Below, one piece after another: positions 1 to 8,015 of a DNA stretch of 32,828 bases. Position 1 is the first letter of the stretch; each line of letters opens with the position of its first letter. A program made the translations under genes and the position numbers. A model generated the notes under the pieces. That model did not search any database. It was given only the letters and a program-made list of their open reading frames with translations, and had not been told where the DNA came from. Source of the DNA: Eubacteriales bacterium (lineage in GTDB: Bacteria > Bacillota > Clostridia > Lachnospirales > Lachnospiraceae); NCBI GenBank assembly GCA_030533235.1, contig JAUNJN010000027.1:1-32828 (forward strand). Direction: 5' to 3'.

Positions 1-239
1 GAAACAATCAAAAAATCATAGTATAAGTTGCGATATTTAATAGCCAAAGTAATATCGAGCCCATAATCCTGCAAAATAGCTATATCACCGTAAATTCCTT
101 TACGTTCTGCGTGATACCCCCACTTTGCTCGAATCCGATCACAGATATCCTGTGCCGTAAGCGTATGCTGTGCATCTGTCTGCTCTAACAAAATTTCCAT
201 CACATACAAAAGCTTCAGTTTCGGATTACAATCTGCCAT
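1..239 (-). CDS. WYL-type HTH transcriptional regulator, 5' part only
   Basis: Only the first 79 codons are present; the gene runs off the left edge of the window. The product begins MADCNPKLKLLYVMEILLEQ and continues with a helix-turn-helix-like stretch (HTLTAQDICDRI), then AERKGIYGDIAILQDYGLDI. This pattern of a short winged helix followed by 'ERK-IY-DI--L---GLDI' is typical of the N-terminus of WYL-domain repressors in Clostridia. The start is the ATG at 239, preceded by an AGAGGG site. The ligand-binding WYL part is outside the window, so the family is inferred from the N-terminus alone and the regulated genes are unknown. It lies 49 bp after the stop of the next gene on the same strand and could be co-transcribed with it. 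Confidence 0.7.
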   Translation of the reverse strand, partial: MADCNPKLKLLYVMEILLEQTDAQHTLTAQDICDRIRAKWGYHAERKGIYGDIAILQDYGLDITLAIKYRNLYYDFLIV

Positions 240-288
240 CGTGCTACCATCCCTCTTTCATCCTACATAACAGTATACCACGAAGTAC

Positions 289-591
289 TTATGCTGCCAA
301 GAGATGACCATTTACGTCAAGTAAATAATGCACATGGTTCCAGTCATACAATTCAATCGTATCTCCTTTAATTTTAAACGGAGGATATTTTTGTATATCT
401 CTTGTACAAAATACTTCTCCGCCACCGGCAAATGACCAAAGCTCTCTTCCTTCACCATCAAACCGCAAAATATTAAATACACCATGCACCAAATATCCAT
501 CCTGGTAAGGATAAATACCATACAATTCCTCATTTGTTGCTCTAAAAATCAGTTCCAATACCTCAGCTTTTTTGTCTCTTTCCATAATCAT
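289..591 (-). CDS. Hypothetical protein, about 100 aa
   Basis: I do not recognise this protein. The start chosen is ATG at 591, which follows an AAGGAGAGGAG ribosome site (601-611); a second in-frame ATG at 585 is also possible. The open frame extends upstream to 687, but the extension has no better start signal. The product is soluble, without a signal peptide or membrane segment. An acidic helix (ERDKKAEVLELIFRATNEE) is followed by beta-rich sequence with aromatic residues (GIYPYQDGYLVHGVFNILRF, ELWSFAGGGEVF) and ends with DWNHVHYLLDVNGHLLA. The repeated 'strand-Gly-turn' pattern looks like a small beta domain or a couple of propeller-like blades. It sits between a regulator fragment and a MATE exporter but shares no clear function with either. 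Confidence 0.6.
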   Translation of the reverse strand: MIMERDKKAEVLELIFRATNEELYGIYPYQDGYLVHGVFNILRFDGEGRELWSFAGGGEVFCTRDIQKYPPFKIKGDTIELYDWNHVHYLLDVNGHLLAA

Positions 592-739
592 AATAAAGTC
601 TCCTCTCCTTATATATCCCGAAGGATTTATCCTGCTTTTCTTTTCTGACTCTATTAAACCACAACGGATGTACCATTTATCGTACAACCATCCTTTTTTA
701 TTGTTTTTTTAAATATTTAAAAATTTGACACCCTAATCT

Positions 740-772
740 AAAAAAAAAAAGGAAATGCATTCTTGCACTCCC
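740..772 (-). terminator. Rho-independent terminator of the MATE gene
   Basis: Read on the minus strand, GGGAGTGCA and TGCATTTCC form a 9-bp stem (two G-U pairs) with an AGAA loop, followed directly by eleven T residues (750-740). It lies 52 nt past the MATE stop codon and separates that transcript from the hypothetical gene downstream. Confidence 0.85.
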
Positions 773-824
773 TCATAATAATCTTAAAAAATGTATAACA
801 ATCTTTGTGACAAAAGAAACGTCC

Positions 825-2216
825 CTACGACACGATATTGTTTATCCAGATTCCTTTTTTCACAAGTACGGAACCGATGATTACCTTAATAATATCAACC
901 GCCTGTACACAAAAATACATCGGGATAACCGATATGCTCGTCTTCCGGCTCAGCAAATATGCAACTGTATATACAACGCACCACATGTACACGCTGTCAA
1001 ACAAAAACGTTACGAATGTTTTTCCTCCTGAACGAAGGGTAAAATAGATTGCATGCGTCAGTCCCCAAACAGGGATAAAAATAGCTGCCACCCGCATAAA
1101 CGATACCGCCAACTGTTTTACCTCATCGGTTGTATTATAGAAGGTCGGGAAAATCGGTGCGAGCGTAAATAGCAAGATGCCAAGTCCTACACAGAGCAAT
1201 CCCGAAAAAACTATCAGTTTCCGGTCAGTATCCTTAGCTTCTTCAAACTCTCCGGCCCCAAGCTGCTGCCCTACGACAATCGCAATCGCATCTCCGAGCG
1301 CAACAAACGCAACATTAAATAAATTGTTAATCGTTGATGAGATATTAATTGCAGCTACGGCATCAAGTCCGCGCAACGAATAACACTGATTCATCATCGT
1401 AATACCGGCTGACCAAAGAACCTCATTTACAAGAAGCGGAAGTCCCTTCATAATAATTTTGCCTGCCAGAGATGCCGGAATTCGAAGCGACTTATAAGCT
1501 CCAACGATAAACGGCATTTCCTTGCTATGTCGATGTGTCCAAAAAATAACAACGGCAACCTGTACATATCTTGATACAACTGTTGCTATCGCAGCACCCT
1601 CAACACCCAGGCAAGGTGCTCCGAATTTTCCGAAAATCAATACATAATTCAATATCAAATTTACAACAATTGCCGCAATACCGGCTTTCATTGATACAAC
1701 CGTCTGTCCGCATTCACGCAAAGTTCCGCTATATGCCTGCTCAATTGTAAACGGAAGCAGACCAAGAAGCATAATCTTCATATAACGTTTTCCGTACATG
1801 AGCGCATCCTCAATCGATAAGCCCTTGTCGTCCCCTTTAAGAAACATTTGAATCAAATTATCTCCAAATAATGACAACACCAATATTCCTAAAGCCGTAA
1901 TTCCGACACAAATATAAAGCTTGAATCGAAATGAATATCGAACACCCTCATGATCTTCTTTTCCGTAAAACTGTGCAGAATAAATACCGGCTCCGGCTAC
2001 CGCACCGAAAACGGCAAGATTAAATACAAAGAAAAACTGGTTGACAATAGCAATTCCGGACATCTGTTCTGTTCCTGTCTGTCCTACCATAATATTATCC
2101 AAAAGTCCGACAAAATTGGTAATACCGTTTTGGATCATAATCGGAAGCGCTACCATAAGTGTTTTTTTATAAAAATCTTTTGTTCCAAAATACTTTTTGC
2201 GAAATGTTTGTCCCAT
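825..2216 (-). CDS. MATE family multidrug/cation efflux transporter
   Basis: Integral membrane antiporter of the MATE family, expected to export cationic drugs or metabolites in exchange for Na+ or H+. About 463 aa, the usual family length, with twelve hydrophobic segments arranged as two six-helix halves. The N-terminal half contains ALPIMIQNGITNFVGLLDNI followed by MVGQTGTEQMSGIAIVNQ, a hallmark MATE stretch, and the second half repeats the pattern in GLPLLVNEVLWSAGITMMNQ. The start is ATG at 2216, 11 nt after AAAGG; a GTG nine bases upstream sits too close to that site. It follows nfo by 59 bp but an inverted repeat (2240-2272) lies in between, so co-transcription is uncertain. The substrate cannot be read from sequence. 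Confidence 0.9.
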   Translation of the reverse strand: MGQTFRKKYFGTKDFYKKTLMVALPIMIQNGITNFVGLLDNIMVGQTGTEQMSGIAIVNQFFFVFNLAVFGAVAGAGIYSAQFYGKEDHEGVRYSFRFKLYICVGITALGILVLSLFGDNLIQMFLKGDDKGLSIEDALMYGKRYMKIMLLGLLPFTIEQAYSGTLRECGQTVVSMKAGIAAIVVNLILNYVLIFGKFGAPCLGVEGAAIATVVSRYVQVAVVIFWTHRHSKEMPFIVGAYKSLRIPASLAGKIIMKGLPLLVNEVLWSAGITMMNQCYSLRGLDAVAAINISSTINNLFNVAFVALGDAIAIVVGQQLGAGEFEEAKDTDRKLIVFSGLLCVGLGILLFTLAPIFPTFYNTTDEVKQLAVSFMRVAAIFIPVWGLTHAIYFTLRSGGKTFVTFLFDSVYMWCVVYTVAYLLSRKTSISVIPMYFCVQAVDIIKVIIGSVLVKKGIWINNIVS

Positions 2217-2239
2217 ATATATCACATCCTTTTTTTTAC

Positions 2240-2272
2240 CAATCAGTGATATAAATGTATTATCCCTGATTG
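2240..2272. repeat. Inverted repeat between nfo and the MATE gene
   Basis: CAATCAG (2240-2246) and CTGATTG (2266-2272) are perfectly complementary, with a further GATA/TATC pairing inside after one mismatch. There is no T-tract on either side, so this looks like an operator or an mRNA-processing hairpin and not a canonical terminator. Confidence 0.45.
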
Positions 2273-2275
2273 TCT

Positions 2276-3175
2276 TTACTGATTCGCAAGTTCCAATATG
2301 CGATTTGCATCATAGCATCCACTTCTTAACATATCGATTTCGACTTTGTACGGTGGATACGAAACCTTATCATTCGATGCTTTTTTCACGTACGGAGTTT
2401 CCAAAATCTTCGGTATGTTCTCAAAATCTTTGTGCATCACAATGCGATGTAATGCATCAAATCCGATTTCTCCAAGACCAAGATTTTCATGTCTGTCTTT
2501 TGCAGCTCCTTTTACATTTTTACTGTCATTAATATGGAAAACCGCAATCTGATTCTTACCAAGCACCTTATCAAACTGTGTCATAACACCATCAAAATCA
2601 TTTACAATATCATACCCGGCATCATTTGTATGACAAGTATCAAAGCACACACGAAGCTTATCGTTATAGTTTACTTTATCGTAAATCATAGCAAGCTCCT
2701 CAAAACTACGACCAACTTCACTGCCCTTACCTGCCATTGTTTCGAGAGCAATTTTAACCTTTGTTTCTTTTGTCAGCACTTCATTTAACCCTTTTGCAAT
2801 GCAGTCCACACCGGACTCAACTCCTGCGCCGACATGAGAACCCGGATGCAAAATAAGCACGTCAGATCCCATTGCTTCCGTTCTCTCAATCTCAAACCGA
2901 AGAAAATCAACCGCAAGCTGATAGGTTTCCGGTTTTACCGTGTTCGCAAGATTAATGATATACGGTGCATGAACAACAAATTCTGTAATATTATTTGCAC
3001 GCATCAGCTCCCACGCCTCGTCAATACGAAGCATGGAAATATCCTTGCGAACAGTATTTTGCGGTGCACCTGTGTATAACATAAATGTATTGGCATCGTA
3101 AGAAAGTGCCTCCTTCACAGAACCAAGCATCATTTCCTTACCACCCATACTGACATGACTACCTATTTTTAACAT
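2276..3175 (-). CDS. nfo: Deoxyribonuclease IV (AP endonuclease, Nfo family)
   Basis: Cuts the DNA backbone 5' to abasic sites in base excision repair, using three zinc ions in a TIM barrel. 299 aa, close to E. coli Nfo. All nine metal ligands of the family can be placed: H69 (HAPY), H110 (LHPGSH), E145 (ALETMAG), D179 and H182 (CFDTCH), H214 (FHINDSKN), D227 and H229 (DRHENLG) and E259 (ILETP). The start ATG at 3175 has a GGGAGGG site upstream. It is divergent from the methyltransferase operon and has its own promoter (3254-3282). Confidence 0.96.
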   Translation of the reverse strand: MLKIGSHVSMGGKEMMLGSVKEALSYDANTFMLYTGAPQNTVRKDISMLRIDEAWELMRANNITEFVVHAPYIINLANTVKPETYQLAVDFLRFEIERTEAMGSDVLILHPGSHVGAGVESGVDCIAKGLNEVLTKETKVKIALETMAGKGSEVGRSFEELAMIYDKVNYNDKLRVCFDTCHTNDAGYDIVNDFDGVMTQFDKVLGKNQIAVFHINDSKNVKGAAKDRHENLGLGEIGFDALHRIVMHKDFENIPKILETPYVKKASNDKVSYPPYKVEIDMLRSGCYDANRILELANQ

Positions 3176-3253
3176 AAATTACCCTCCCATATCCGACAAA
3201 TTTGCCGTTTCAACCGATGAATATGTATTGTTTTCATACAACAGAGTATATGA

Positions 3254-3282
3254 ATTCTAGCAATGCCGAATTCGAAAGTCAA
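3254..3282 (-). promoter_or_regulatory. Sigma-A type promoter of nfo
   Basis: On the minus strand TTGACT (3282-3277), a 17-nt spacer and TAGAAT (3259-3254), close to consensus. Two GAATTC hexamers lie within and next to it. The leader would be about 70 nt. Confidence 0.65.
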
Positions 3283-3324
3283 CCCCCAAAATAAAAATAA
3301 CATATAGCTTTTTATTTGCCTGTA

Positions 3325-3353
3325 TTGTCTAATTTATATTTATGCTTTATAAT
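3325..3353 (+). promoter_or_regulatory. Sigma-A type promoter of the methyltransferase-hslO operon
   Basis: TTGTCT (3325-3330), a 17-nt spacer and a perfect TATAAT (3348-3353). The transcript would begin near 3360, which rules out the upstream in-frame start at 3356 and supports the ATG at 3386. Confidence 0.75.
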
Positions 3354-3385
3354 CTATGGAGCAAACAATAAAAGGAGGTTTTGAC

Positions 3386-4198
3386 ATGGCAGAGGCATAT
3401 TCGGATTTTGCCACCGTATACGACAATCTCATGGATAATATTCCATATGACGAATGGTTTACGTATCTTCATTCTCTTTTACAGGAATATTCGATTACAG
3501 ACGGCATTATCGCTGAGCTTGGATGTGGTACCGGAAATATTACCGAACGCTTATCAAAAGCCGGATACGATATGATTGGCATCGACTATTCCCCTTCCAT
3601 GCTGGATATTGCAGGTCAAAAAAAAGCAGAAAACAATTCAAACACATTGTATCTATGTCAGGATATGCGCGAGTTTGAACTGTTCGGTACGGTTGCCGCT
3701 ATTGTTTCCATATGCGACAGCGTAAATTATATTACAGATCCTTCGGATTTGTTGAAGGTTTTTCGGCTTGTTAATAATTACCTTGACACAAACGGTATTT
3801 TTATATTTGATTTCCACACAAAATATTACTATAAAGAAATTGTCGGTGATGCAACGATTGCCGAAGACCGGGATACAATCAGCTTTATCTGGGATAATTA
3901 TTATGATGATGAAACCGATATTTGCGAGCTTACCTTGAGCCTTTTTATTCAGGACACCGACGATACTTCACTTTATCGCAAACACGAAGAGTTCCACGAA
4001 CAGCGTGGCTATACGCTTGCGGAAATGCTTTCTCTCGTTGAACAATCCGGTATGACATTACTTGCGTCATATGATGCATTTACTCATTGTCCGGCCACCG
4101 AGGAAAGTGAGCGTGTGTATATGATTGCAAGAGAACACACTACAACCGGTGACAAAAAACGAATTGCAGATACATTTCTTAACAGCAACGAAGCTTAG
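3386..4198 (+). CDS. Class I SAM-dependent methyltransferase
   Basis: Soluble methyltransferase of about 270 aa. The SAM-binding motif I (AELGCGTGNITERL, residues 43-56) and the acidic motif II end (GIDYSPSMLDIA, from residue 65) are clear; CDSVNYITDPSDLLKVF follows as the motif IV region. Residues AYSDFATVYDNLMDNIPYDEW resemble the N-terminus of the YdaC/Methyltransf_25 class common next to hslO in Clostridia. The substrate (small molecule, RNA or protein) cannot be predicted. The start ATG has AAAGGAGG seven bases upstream. It is the first gene of an operon and ends nine bases before hslO. Confidence 0.88.
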   Translation: MAEAYSDFATVYDNLMDNIPYDEWFTYLHSLLQEYSITDGIIAELGCGTGNITERLSKAGYDMIGIDYSPSMLDIAGQKKAENNSNTLYLCQDMREFELFGTVAAIVSICDSVNYITDPSDLLKVFRLVNNYLDTNGIFIFDFHTKYYYKEIVGDATIAEDRDTISFIWDNYYDDETDICELTLSLFIQDTDDTSLYRKHEEFHEQRGYTLAEMLSLVEQSGMTLLASYDAFTHCPATEESERVYMIAREHTTTGDKKRIADTFLNSNEA

Positions 4199-4207
4199 GA
4201 GGTTTTT

Positions 4208-5077
4208 ATGAACGATTATATTATTCGAGGGATGGCGGCAGGTAACCAGGTACGTTTTTTTGCCTGTAATTCTACAGAAACCGTCGAAAAGTCACGAATT
4301 ACACATAATACAAGTCCGGTAGTTACATGTGCACTCGGTCGTTTGCTTACCGGCGGTGTCCTGATGGGTGCAATGTGCAAAAATGACAATGACAAGCTTA
4401 CGATTCGAATTCAGTGCCAAGGACCGATTCAGGGATTACTTGTAACCGCTGACTCCAAAGGTAATGTAAAAGGTTATGTTAGTGAACCTGAGGTTCTGCT
4501 TCCCGCAACCGAGGTCGCAAAAGCAATTGACCTTGGTGTTATGAGCGTCATTAAGGACATCGGACTTAAAGAACCGTATGTTGGGCAAACCCATCTTGTA
4601 AGCAGTGAAATTGCAGAAGATCTTACCTATTATTTTGCAACAAGCGATCAGATTCCTTCTTCGGTCGCACTTGGTGTTTTACTGAATGATGATACATCTG
4701 TTAAAAATGCAGGAGGTTTTATCATCCAGCTGCTTCCATTTGCTGAGGAATCTGTCATTTCCTCCCTTGAACAACGCCTGAAGGATTTCTCATTTACACG
4801 TATGCTCGAATCCGGCATGACTGTGGAACAGATTATTGACAAATTATTTGAAGGATTTGAGCCGGTAATTACTGACCGCATGCCTTGTGCTTACGTATGT
4901 GACTGCAGTAAAGAGCGCGTAGAACAGGCAGTCATCAGCCTCGGTCGTAAGGAAATTGCTTCGATGATTGATGATAATGAGCCGGTTGAGGTTGTTTGCG
5001 ATTTCTGTCATACAAAATATACATTTTCAACAGAGGAATTGTTAAACATTCTTCAGGAAGGAAAAACGACTCGCTAA
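4208..5077 (+). CDS. hslO: Hsp33 redox-regulated chaperone
   Basis: Cytoplasmic holdase chaperone activated by oxidative unfolding. 289 aa, the usual length. The N-terminal core begins DYIIRGMAAGNQVRFFACNS, and the C-terminal redox switch has the zinc-binding CDC motif and the CDFC motif separated by about 30 residues (CDCSKERVEQ... VVCDFCHTKY), which coordinate zinc in the reduced, inactive form. The start has a TAGGAGG site. It is translated from the same message as the methyltransferase (9-bp gap). Confidence 0.97.
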   Translation: MNDYIIRGMAAGNQVRFFACNSTETVEKSRITHNTSPVVTCALGRLLTGGVLMGAMCKNDNDKLTIRIQCQGPIQGLLVTADSKGNVKGYVSEPEVLLPATEVAKAIDLGVMSVIKDIGLKEPYVGQTHLVSSEIAEDLTYYFATSDQIPSSVALGVLLNDDTSVKNAGGFIIQLLPFAEESVISSLEQRLKDFSFTRMLESGMTVEQIIDKLFEGFEPVITDRMPCAYVCDCSKERVEQAVISLGRKEIASMIDDNEPVEVVCDFCHTKYTFSTEELLNILQEGKTTR

Positions 5078-5137
5078 CAAGCGAATCATGAAAGAATTTT
5101 CAGAAAGGAAAGCCGACAAGCTTAGATTTCTATAGAT

Positions 5138-5968
5138 ATGATTGATTTACATGTACATTCGAATGCATCCGACGGTTCTTTGACACCAAGCGAAGTCGCC
5201 GATGAAGCGCTTCGTATGAATGTATCTGCCATCGCACTCACCGATCACGATACAATTTCCGGTATACCGGAGATTATGGAATATACAAAGGATAAACCGC
5301 TTACCGTCATTCCCGGTATCGAGTTATCCTGCTACTACAAAAATCGCGAGATTCATATACTTGGATACTATATTGACTATCAAAACGAAGAACTTGCAAA
5401 CGAGCTTACAAAGCTAAAAGATGCACGAAACACAAGGAACATCCAAATGGTTGAAAAAATGCAGGCAGACGGACTACCTGTCACAATGGAAAAGCTTCTT
5501 CACGGCAATCCGAACAGTGTCATTACACGTGCCCATTTTGCAAGAGTTTTAGTCGAGGAAGGCGTATGTAAAAACAAAGACGTTGCCTTCAAAAAATACA
5601 TCGGAATCGGTTGTAAGTACTATCTCCCTAAAACCCAGGTAACTTGCGAGCATGCCATGCGAATACTGACAACCTACTGTAAGACCGCATACCTTGCACA
5701 TCCACTGCTCTATCATCTCGGCTATAATCAGATCGAAGAGCTGCTCACATATTTAAAATCGCTTGGATTAAAAGGTATCGAAGCATACCACTCTTCAAAC
5801 AACATGTACGAAAGTGACAAGCTTCGCTCGATTGCAAAAAAAATGAACCTTTCAATTTCCGGCGGATCTGATTTCCACGGTGTTGTGAAACCAAACATCA
5901 AAATCGGCATAGGACGCGGAACCATGTATGTGCCTGACACCCTGTTAACCACTTTACTCCATACGTAA
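5138..5968 (+). CDS. PHP-domain phosphoesterase (TrpH/RNase AM-like)
   Basis: 276-aa member of the polymerase-and-histidinol-phosphatase family, metal-dependent phosphoesterases acting on nucleoside bisphosphates or on RNA 5' ends (E. coli YciV/RNase AM and relatives). The metal-binding motifs are all present: HVHSNASDGS at the N-terminus, LTDHDT, GIELSC, TRAHFA, AHPLLYH and GGSDFHG. The ATG at 5138 is forced, because the PHP fold starts at MIDLHVHS and an in-frame stop lies five codons upstream, yet no Shine-Dalgarno site is close by; the nearest purine run (AAAGGAAAG) ends about 27 bases upstream. Translation may be weak or depend on the hslO transcript. Confidence 0.88.
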   Translation: MIDLHVHSNASDGSLTPSEVADEALRMNVSAIALTDHDTISGIPEIMEYTKDKPLTVIPGIELSCYYKNREIHILGYYIDYQNEELANELTKLKDARNTRNIQMVEKMQADGLPVTMEKLLHGNPNSVITRAHFARVLVEEGVCKNKDVAFKKYIGIGCKYYLPKTQVTCEHAMRILTTYCKTAYLAHPLLYHLGYNQIEELLTYLKSLGLKGIEAYHSSNNMYESDKLRSIAKKMNLSISGGSDFHGVVKPNIKIGIGRGTMYVPDTLLTTLLHT

Positions 5969-5973
5969 ACAAA

Positions 5974-5996
5974 GGACAAAGCAATCAGCTTTGTCC
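5974..5996 (-). terminator. Hairpin terminator at the converging ends of the PHP and MetH-activation-like genes
   Basis: GGACAAAGC (5974-5982) and GCTTTGTCC (5988-5996) form a perfect 9-bp stem with a five-base loop. On the minus strand it is followed by TTTGTTTACG, a usable U-tract; on the plus strand by A-rich sequence. The minus-strand gene's stop codon lies in the loop, so this mainly serves that gene. Confidence 0.7.
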
Positions 5997-6662
5997 AAAA
6001 ATGCGCATATATCCATAATTCACCGGTTGCTCCGTCGACAAAGATTTCTCATCCTTATCCGAAATTCTGTAATTATCACACGATGTGTTACTGCAATTTA
6101 CACAAATTCCTTCACATACCTGATTCGGATTTTCAGTCAGAATTGCATAAAACACAACACTTTTTGACGGAGTTAAGACTCCATATTCGTTCGAACAGAT
6201 TTCTTCGGTATCTTTATTTCCCCGAATATCATTTAATATTATCGGTATCTCTGTCGGAGAAATCTCATCTCCGACAAATACATAACGCTTTACATAGCGC
6301 CTGTGAAACTTCGCATACGATTGATTAAATTCCTGGTACAAATCAAGTAAAATTTCATTTGCCAGACAATCAACCATATATGCTTCAGTAAGCTGTTCCT
6401 TTGACAAATAGCGTTCTTTTAATCCATCAATCCCGCTTCCTAATGTCATCGCAACAATCGCAACCTGCGCATTATCAATCATTGCAAGTCCCGTCATACG
6501 GTGATTTAGACGATACGTTGCCGACGGCTCTAAAACCGCTTGCACCTGTTCATATATTTTACCTAACAAACCATAATCCGTTGATTCAAAATGATATTTT
6601 TCTATGATGCGATAAATCCAATTTGTAGGATCCGAATTTTGAACGGACAATCTAATTTTCAT
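5985..6662 (-). CDS. Vitamin B12-dependent methionine synthase activation-domain-like protein
   Basis: About 225 aa, soluble. The central part (AMIDNAQVAIVAMTLGSGID, then YMVDCLANEILLDLYQEFNQ) and the later LTPSKSVVFYAILTENPNQ resemble stand-alone proteins of the MetH activation-domain family, which help reduce and remethylate cobalamin cofactors. The C-terminus has a cysteine cluster (CEGICVNCSNTSCDNYR, pattern C-x4-C-x2-C-x4-C) that could bind an iron-sulfur cluster or zinc, as seen in relatives that support corrinoid enzymes. The start is ATG at 6662, with GGGAG eight bases upstream; an ATG at 6683 lacks such a site. It follows nth by 54 bp and probably shares its transcript. No corrinoid protein is nearby, so the role is inference. 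Confidence 0.5.
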   Translation of the reverse strand: MKIRLSVQNSDPTNWIYRIIEKYHFESTDYGLLGKIYEQVQAVLEPSATYRLNHRMTGLAMIDNAQVAIVAMTLGSGIDGLKERYLSKEQLTEAYMVDCLANEILLDLYQEFNQSYAKFHRRYVKRYVFVGDEISPTEIPIILNDIRGNKDTEEICSNEYGVLTPSKSVVFYAILTENPNQVCEGICVNCSNTSCDNYRISDKDEKSLSTEQPVNYGYMRIFGQS

Positions 6663-6716
6663 AGCTTCTGCTCCCATTTGCAAACATATCTTGTTTATAC
6701 CCTATATATACTGATT

Positions 6717-7349
6717 TTATACATGCTTCCTGCAAATATCCTTCAGACAACAATGTTCGCAATCCGGTTGCTTTCTTGCAGAGCAAACTGCCCTTCCGTG
6801 CATAACAAAACGATGACACAAATCTGACCCTTCCTCCGGTGGAACTATCTTCCATAATGCCATCTCAACCTTCTTCGGTTCTTTTATATCTTTTACCAGA
6901 CCGATTCGATTGCACAACCGAATACAATGGGTATCTGTCACAATGGCAGGCTTATGAAAAATATCTCCCATAATTAAATTTGCGCTCTTACGTCCAACTC
7001 CCGGAAGCTCTAACAGTTTGTCAAAATCATCCGGAATCTGTCCGTCATATTTTTCATGAAGGATACACATACATGCATGAATATCCTTAGCCTTACTTTT
7101 TCCGAGACCACACGGCTTTACAATTACTTCGATTGCCTCCGGTGTTGCATTCGCCAGTGCTTCTACCGTCGGGTATTTCTTATACAAATCCTGTACAACA
7201 ACATTGACACGTTCATCCGTACATTGCGCAGCAAGCCGAACCTCAACCAGAAGCTTCCACGGCTCATCATATAAAAGTGTGCATTCCGCCTTTGGATACT
7301 CCTTTTTCAGGCGTTCTATTACTTCGATTACAAGTTCCTTCTTTGTCAT
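6717..7349 (-). CDS. nth: Endonuclease III (DNA glycosylase/AP lyase)
   Basis: Removes oxidised pyrimidines and nicks the abasic strand. 210 aa, the standard size. The helix-hairpin-helix ELPGVGRKSANLIMG contains the catalytic lysine K121, the catalytic aspartate is D139 (VTDTHC), and the early AAQCTDERVN motif is conserved. The C-terminal [4Fe-4S] loop has C189, C197, C200 and C206, giving C-x7-C-x2-C-x5-C; the usual first spacing is six, so this is a one-residue variant. The start overlaps the stop of the upstream HD gene by four bases (ATGA), implying translational coupling. Confidence 0.95.
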   Translation of the reverse strand: MTKKELVIEVIERLKKEYPKAECTLLYDEPWKLLVEVRLAAQCTDERVNVVVQDLYKKYPTVEALANATPEAIEVIVKPCGLGKSKAKDIHACMCILHEKYDGQIPDDFDKLLELPGVGRKSANLIMGDIFHKPAIVTDTHCIRLCNRIGLVKDIKEPKKVEMALWKIVPPEEGSDLCHRFVMHGRAVCSARKQPDCEHCCLKDICRKHV

Positions 7350-7786
7350 TTGTTTTCTCCCAACAAAAAGGCTTTGGCCTTGGCATATCGTGCATGAAGC
7401 TTTTCATTATAATTCTGATCATCACTCGGCAGTCTTGTTTTGTCACTGTTATGTTCCAAATCCGCAAGCTTTACCCTTGTTGCAATTGCATTTGTACTGA
7501 CAACACGAATATAATCCATGTATGGTTGGTCCTTTTCTCTCGTAAGACAGGCTACTGCAACTATGATTTCTTCCGGAAAGCCTTCTGCCCGTATATCATC
7601 TAACGTATAATTTGTGTCCTCAACAACATCGTGTAACAAGGCGGCGCAAATATCATATTCGCATTCCATCTGCTCTGCAACATGGTATGGATGAAACACA
7701 TATGGTACTCCCGCTTTATCAAATTGTCCATGATGTGCGTAATAACAAAACTTCATCGCCTTACATGTCAGCTCTGTGTAAATCAT
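7346..7786 (-). CDS. HD-domain protein resembling a small alarmone (ppGpp) hydrolase
   Basis: 146-aa single HD domain of the RelA/SpoT hydrolase type. Visible active-site residues are H19 (AHHGQ), H52-D53 (LLHDVVEDT), E56-D57 and D109 (KLADLEHNSD, the equivalent of KLADRLHN in Rel). No synthetase or TGS/ACT domain follows, so it is like Mesh1/SAH proteins that hydrolyse (p)ppGpp or related nucleotides; other phosphohydrolase substrates are possible. The ATG at 7786 has GGGAG seven bases upstream. It is the first gene of an apparent operon HD-nth-MetH-activation-like, with a promoter at 7824-7852. Coupling a nucleotide hydrolase to a DNA repair enzyme is unexplained. Confidence 0.85.
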   Translation of the reverse strand: MIYTELTCKAMKFCYYAHHGQFDKAGVPYVFHPYHVAEQMECEYDICAALLHDVVEDTNYTLDDIRAEGFPEEIIVAVACLTREKDQPYMDYIRVVSTNAIATRVKLADLEHNSDKTRLPSDDQNYNEKLHARYAKAKAFLLGENK

Positions 7787-7823
7787 GATTTTCTCCCTCA
7801 TTTTGTTTACAAATAATAAAATC

Positions 7824-7852
7824 AATATAACATATGTATTCTTTTAAGTAAA
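7824..7852 (-). promoter_or_regulatory. Sigma-A type promoter of the HD-nth operon
   Basis: Minus strand TTTACT (7852-7847), 17-nt spacer, TATATT (7829-7824). It lies just downstream of the small-RNA terminator and 37 bases before the HD start codon. Confidence 0.5.
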
Positions 7853-7884
7853 TGATTGTTATTTTCATTTCGAATTAAAAAAGA

Positions 7885-7917
7885 CAAAGAAAAAATCCGC
7901 CTTGGGGAAAGGCGGAT
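7885..7917 (-). terminator. Rho-independent terminator of the candidate sRNA
   Basis: Nine perfect base pairs (7917-7909 with 7903-7895), five-base loop, then TTTTTTCTTTGTC on the minus strand. No annotated minus-strand gene ends here; the nearest upstream gene on this strand starts beyond 8940, with an oppositely oriented gene in between. Confidence 0.85.
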
Positions 7918-7996
7918 CTCTGCGTTAACTAAAACGCGAAGGAGAAATGTGTGTCATCTGACACATATATGAATCTTGGGGGGATTCCTTAAATCA

Positions 7997-8015
7997 TGTA
8001 AACAAAGCGTTTACC
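7997..8015. promoter_or_regulatory. cre-like palindrome (candidate CcpA site)
   Basis: TGTAAAC and GTTTACC flank five bases. This fits the flexible cre form reported for clostridia, TGTAAA-Y-N(x)-R-TTTACA, with one mismatch at the last base. It lies inside the 5' part of the candidate sRNA transcript (roadblock position) and about 160 bp before the araC-type gene. The same bases could alternatively act as an RNA hairpin. Confidence 0.4.

Noticed and set aside
5071-5084. TCGCT/AGCGA hairpin at the end of hslO
   Set aside because: Only five base pairs and no T-tract; too weak to call a terminator.
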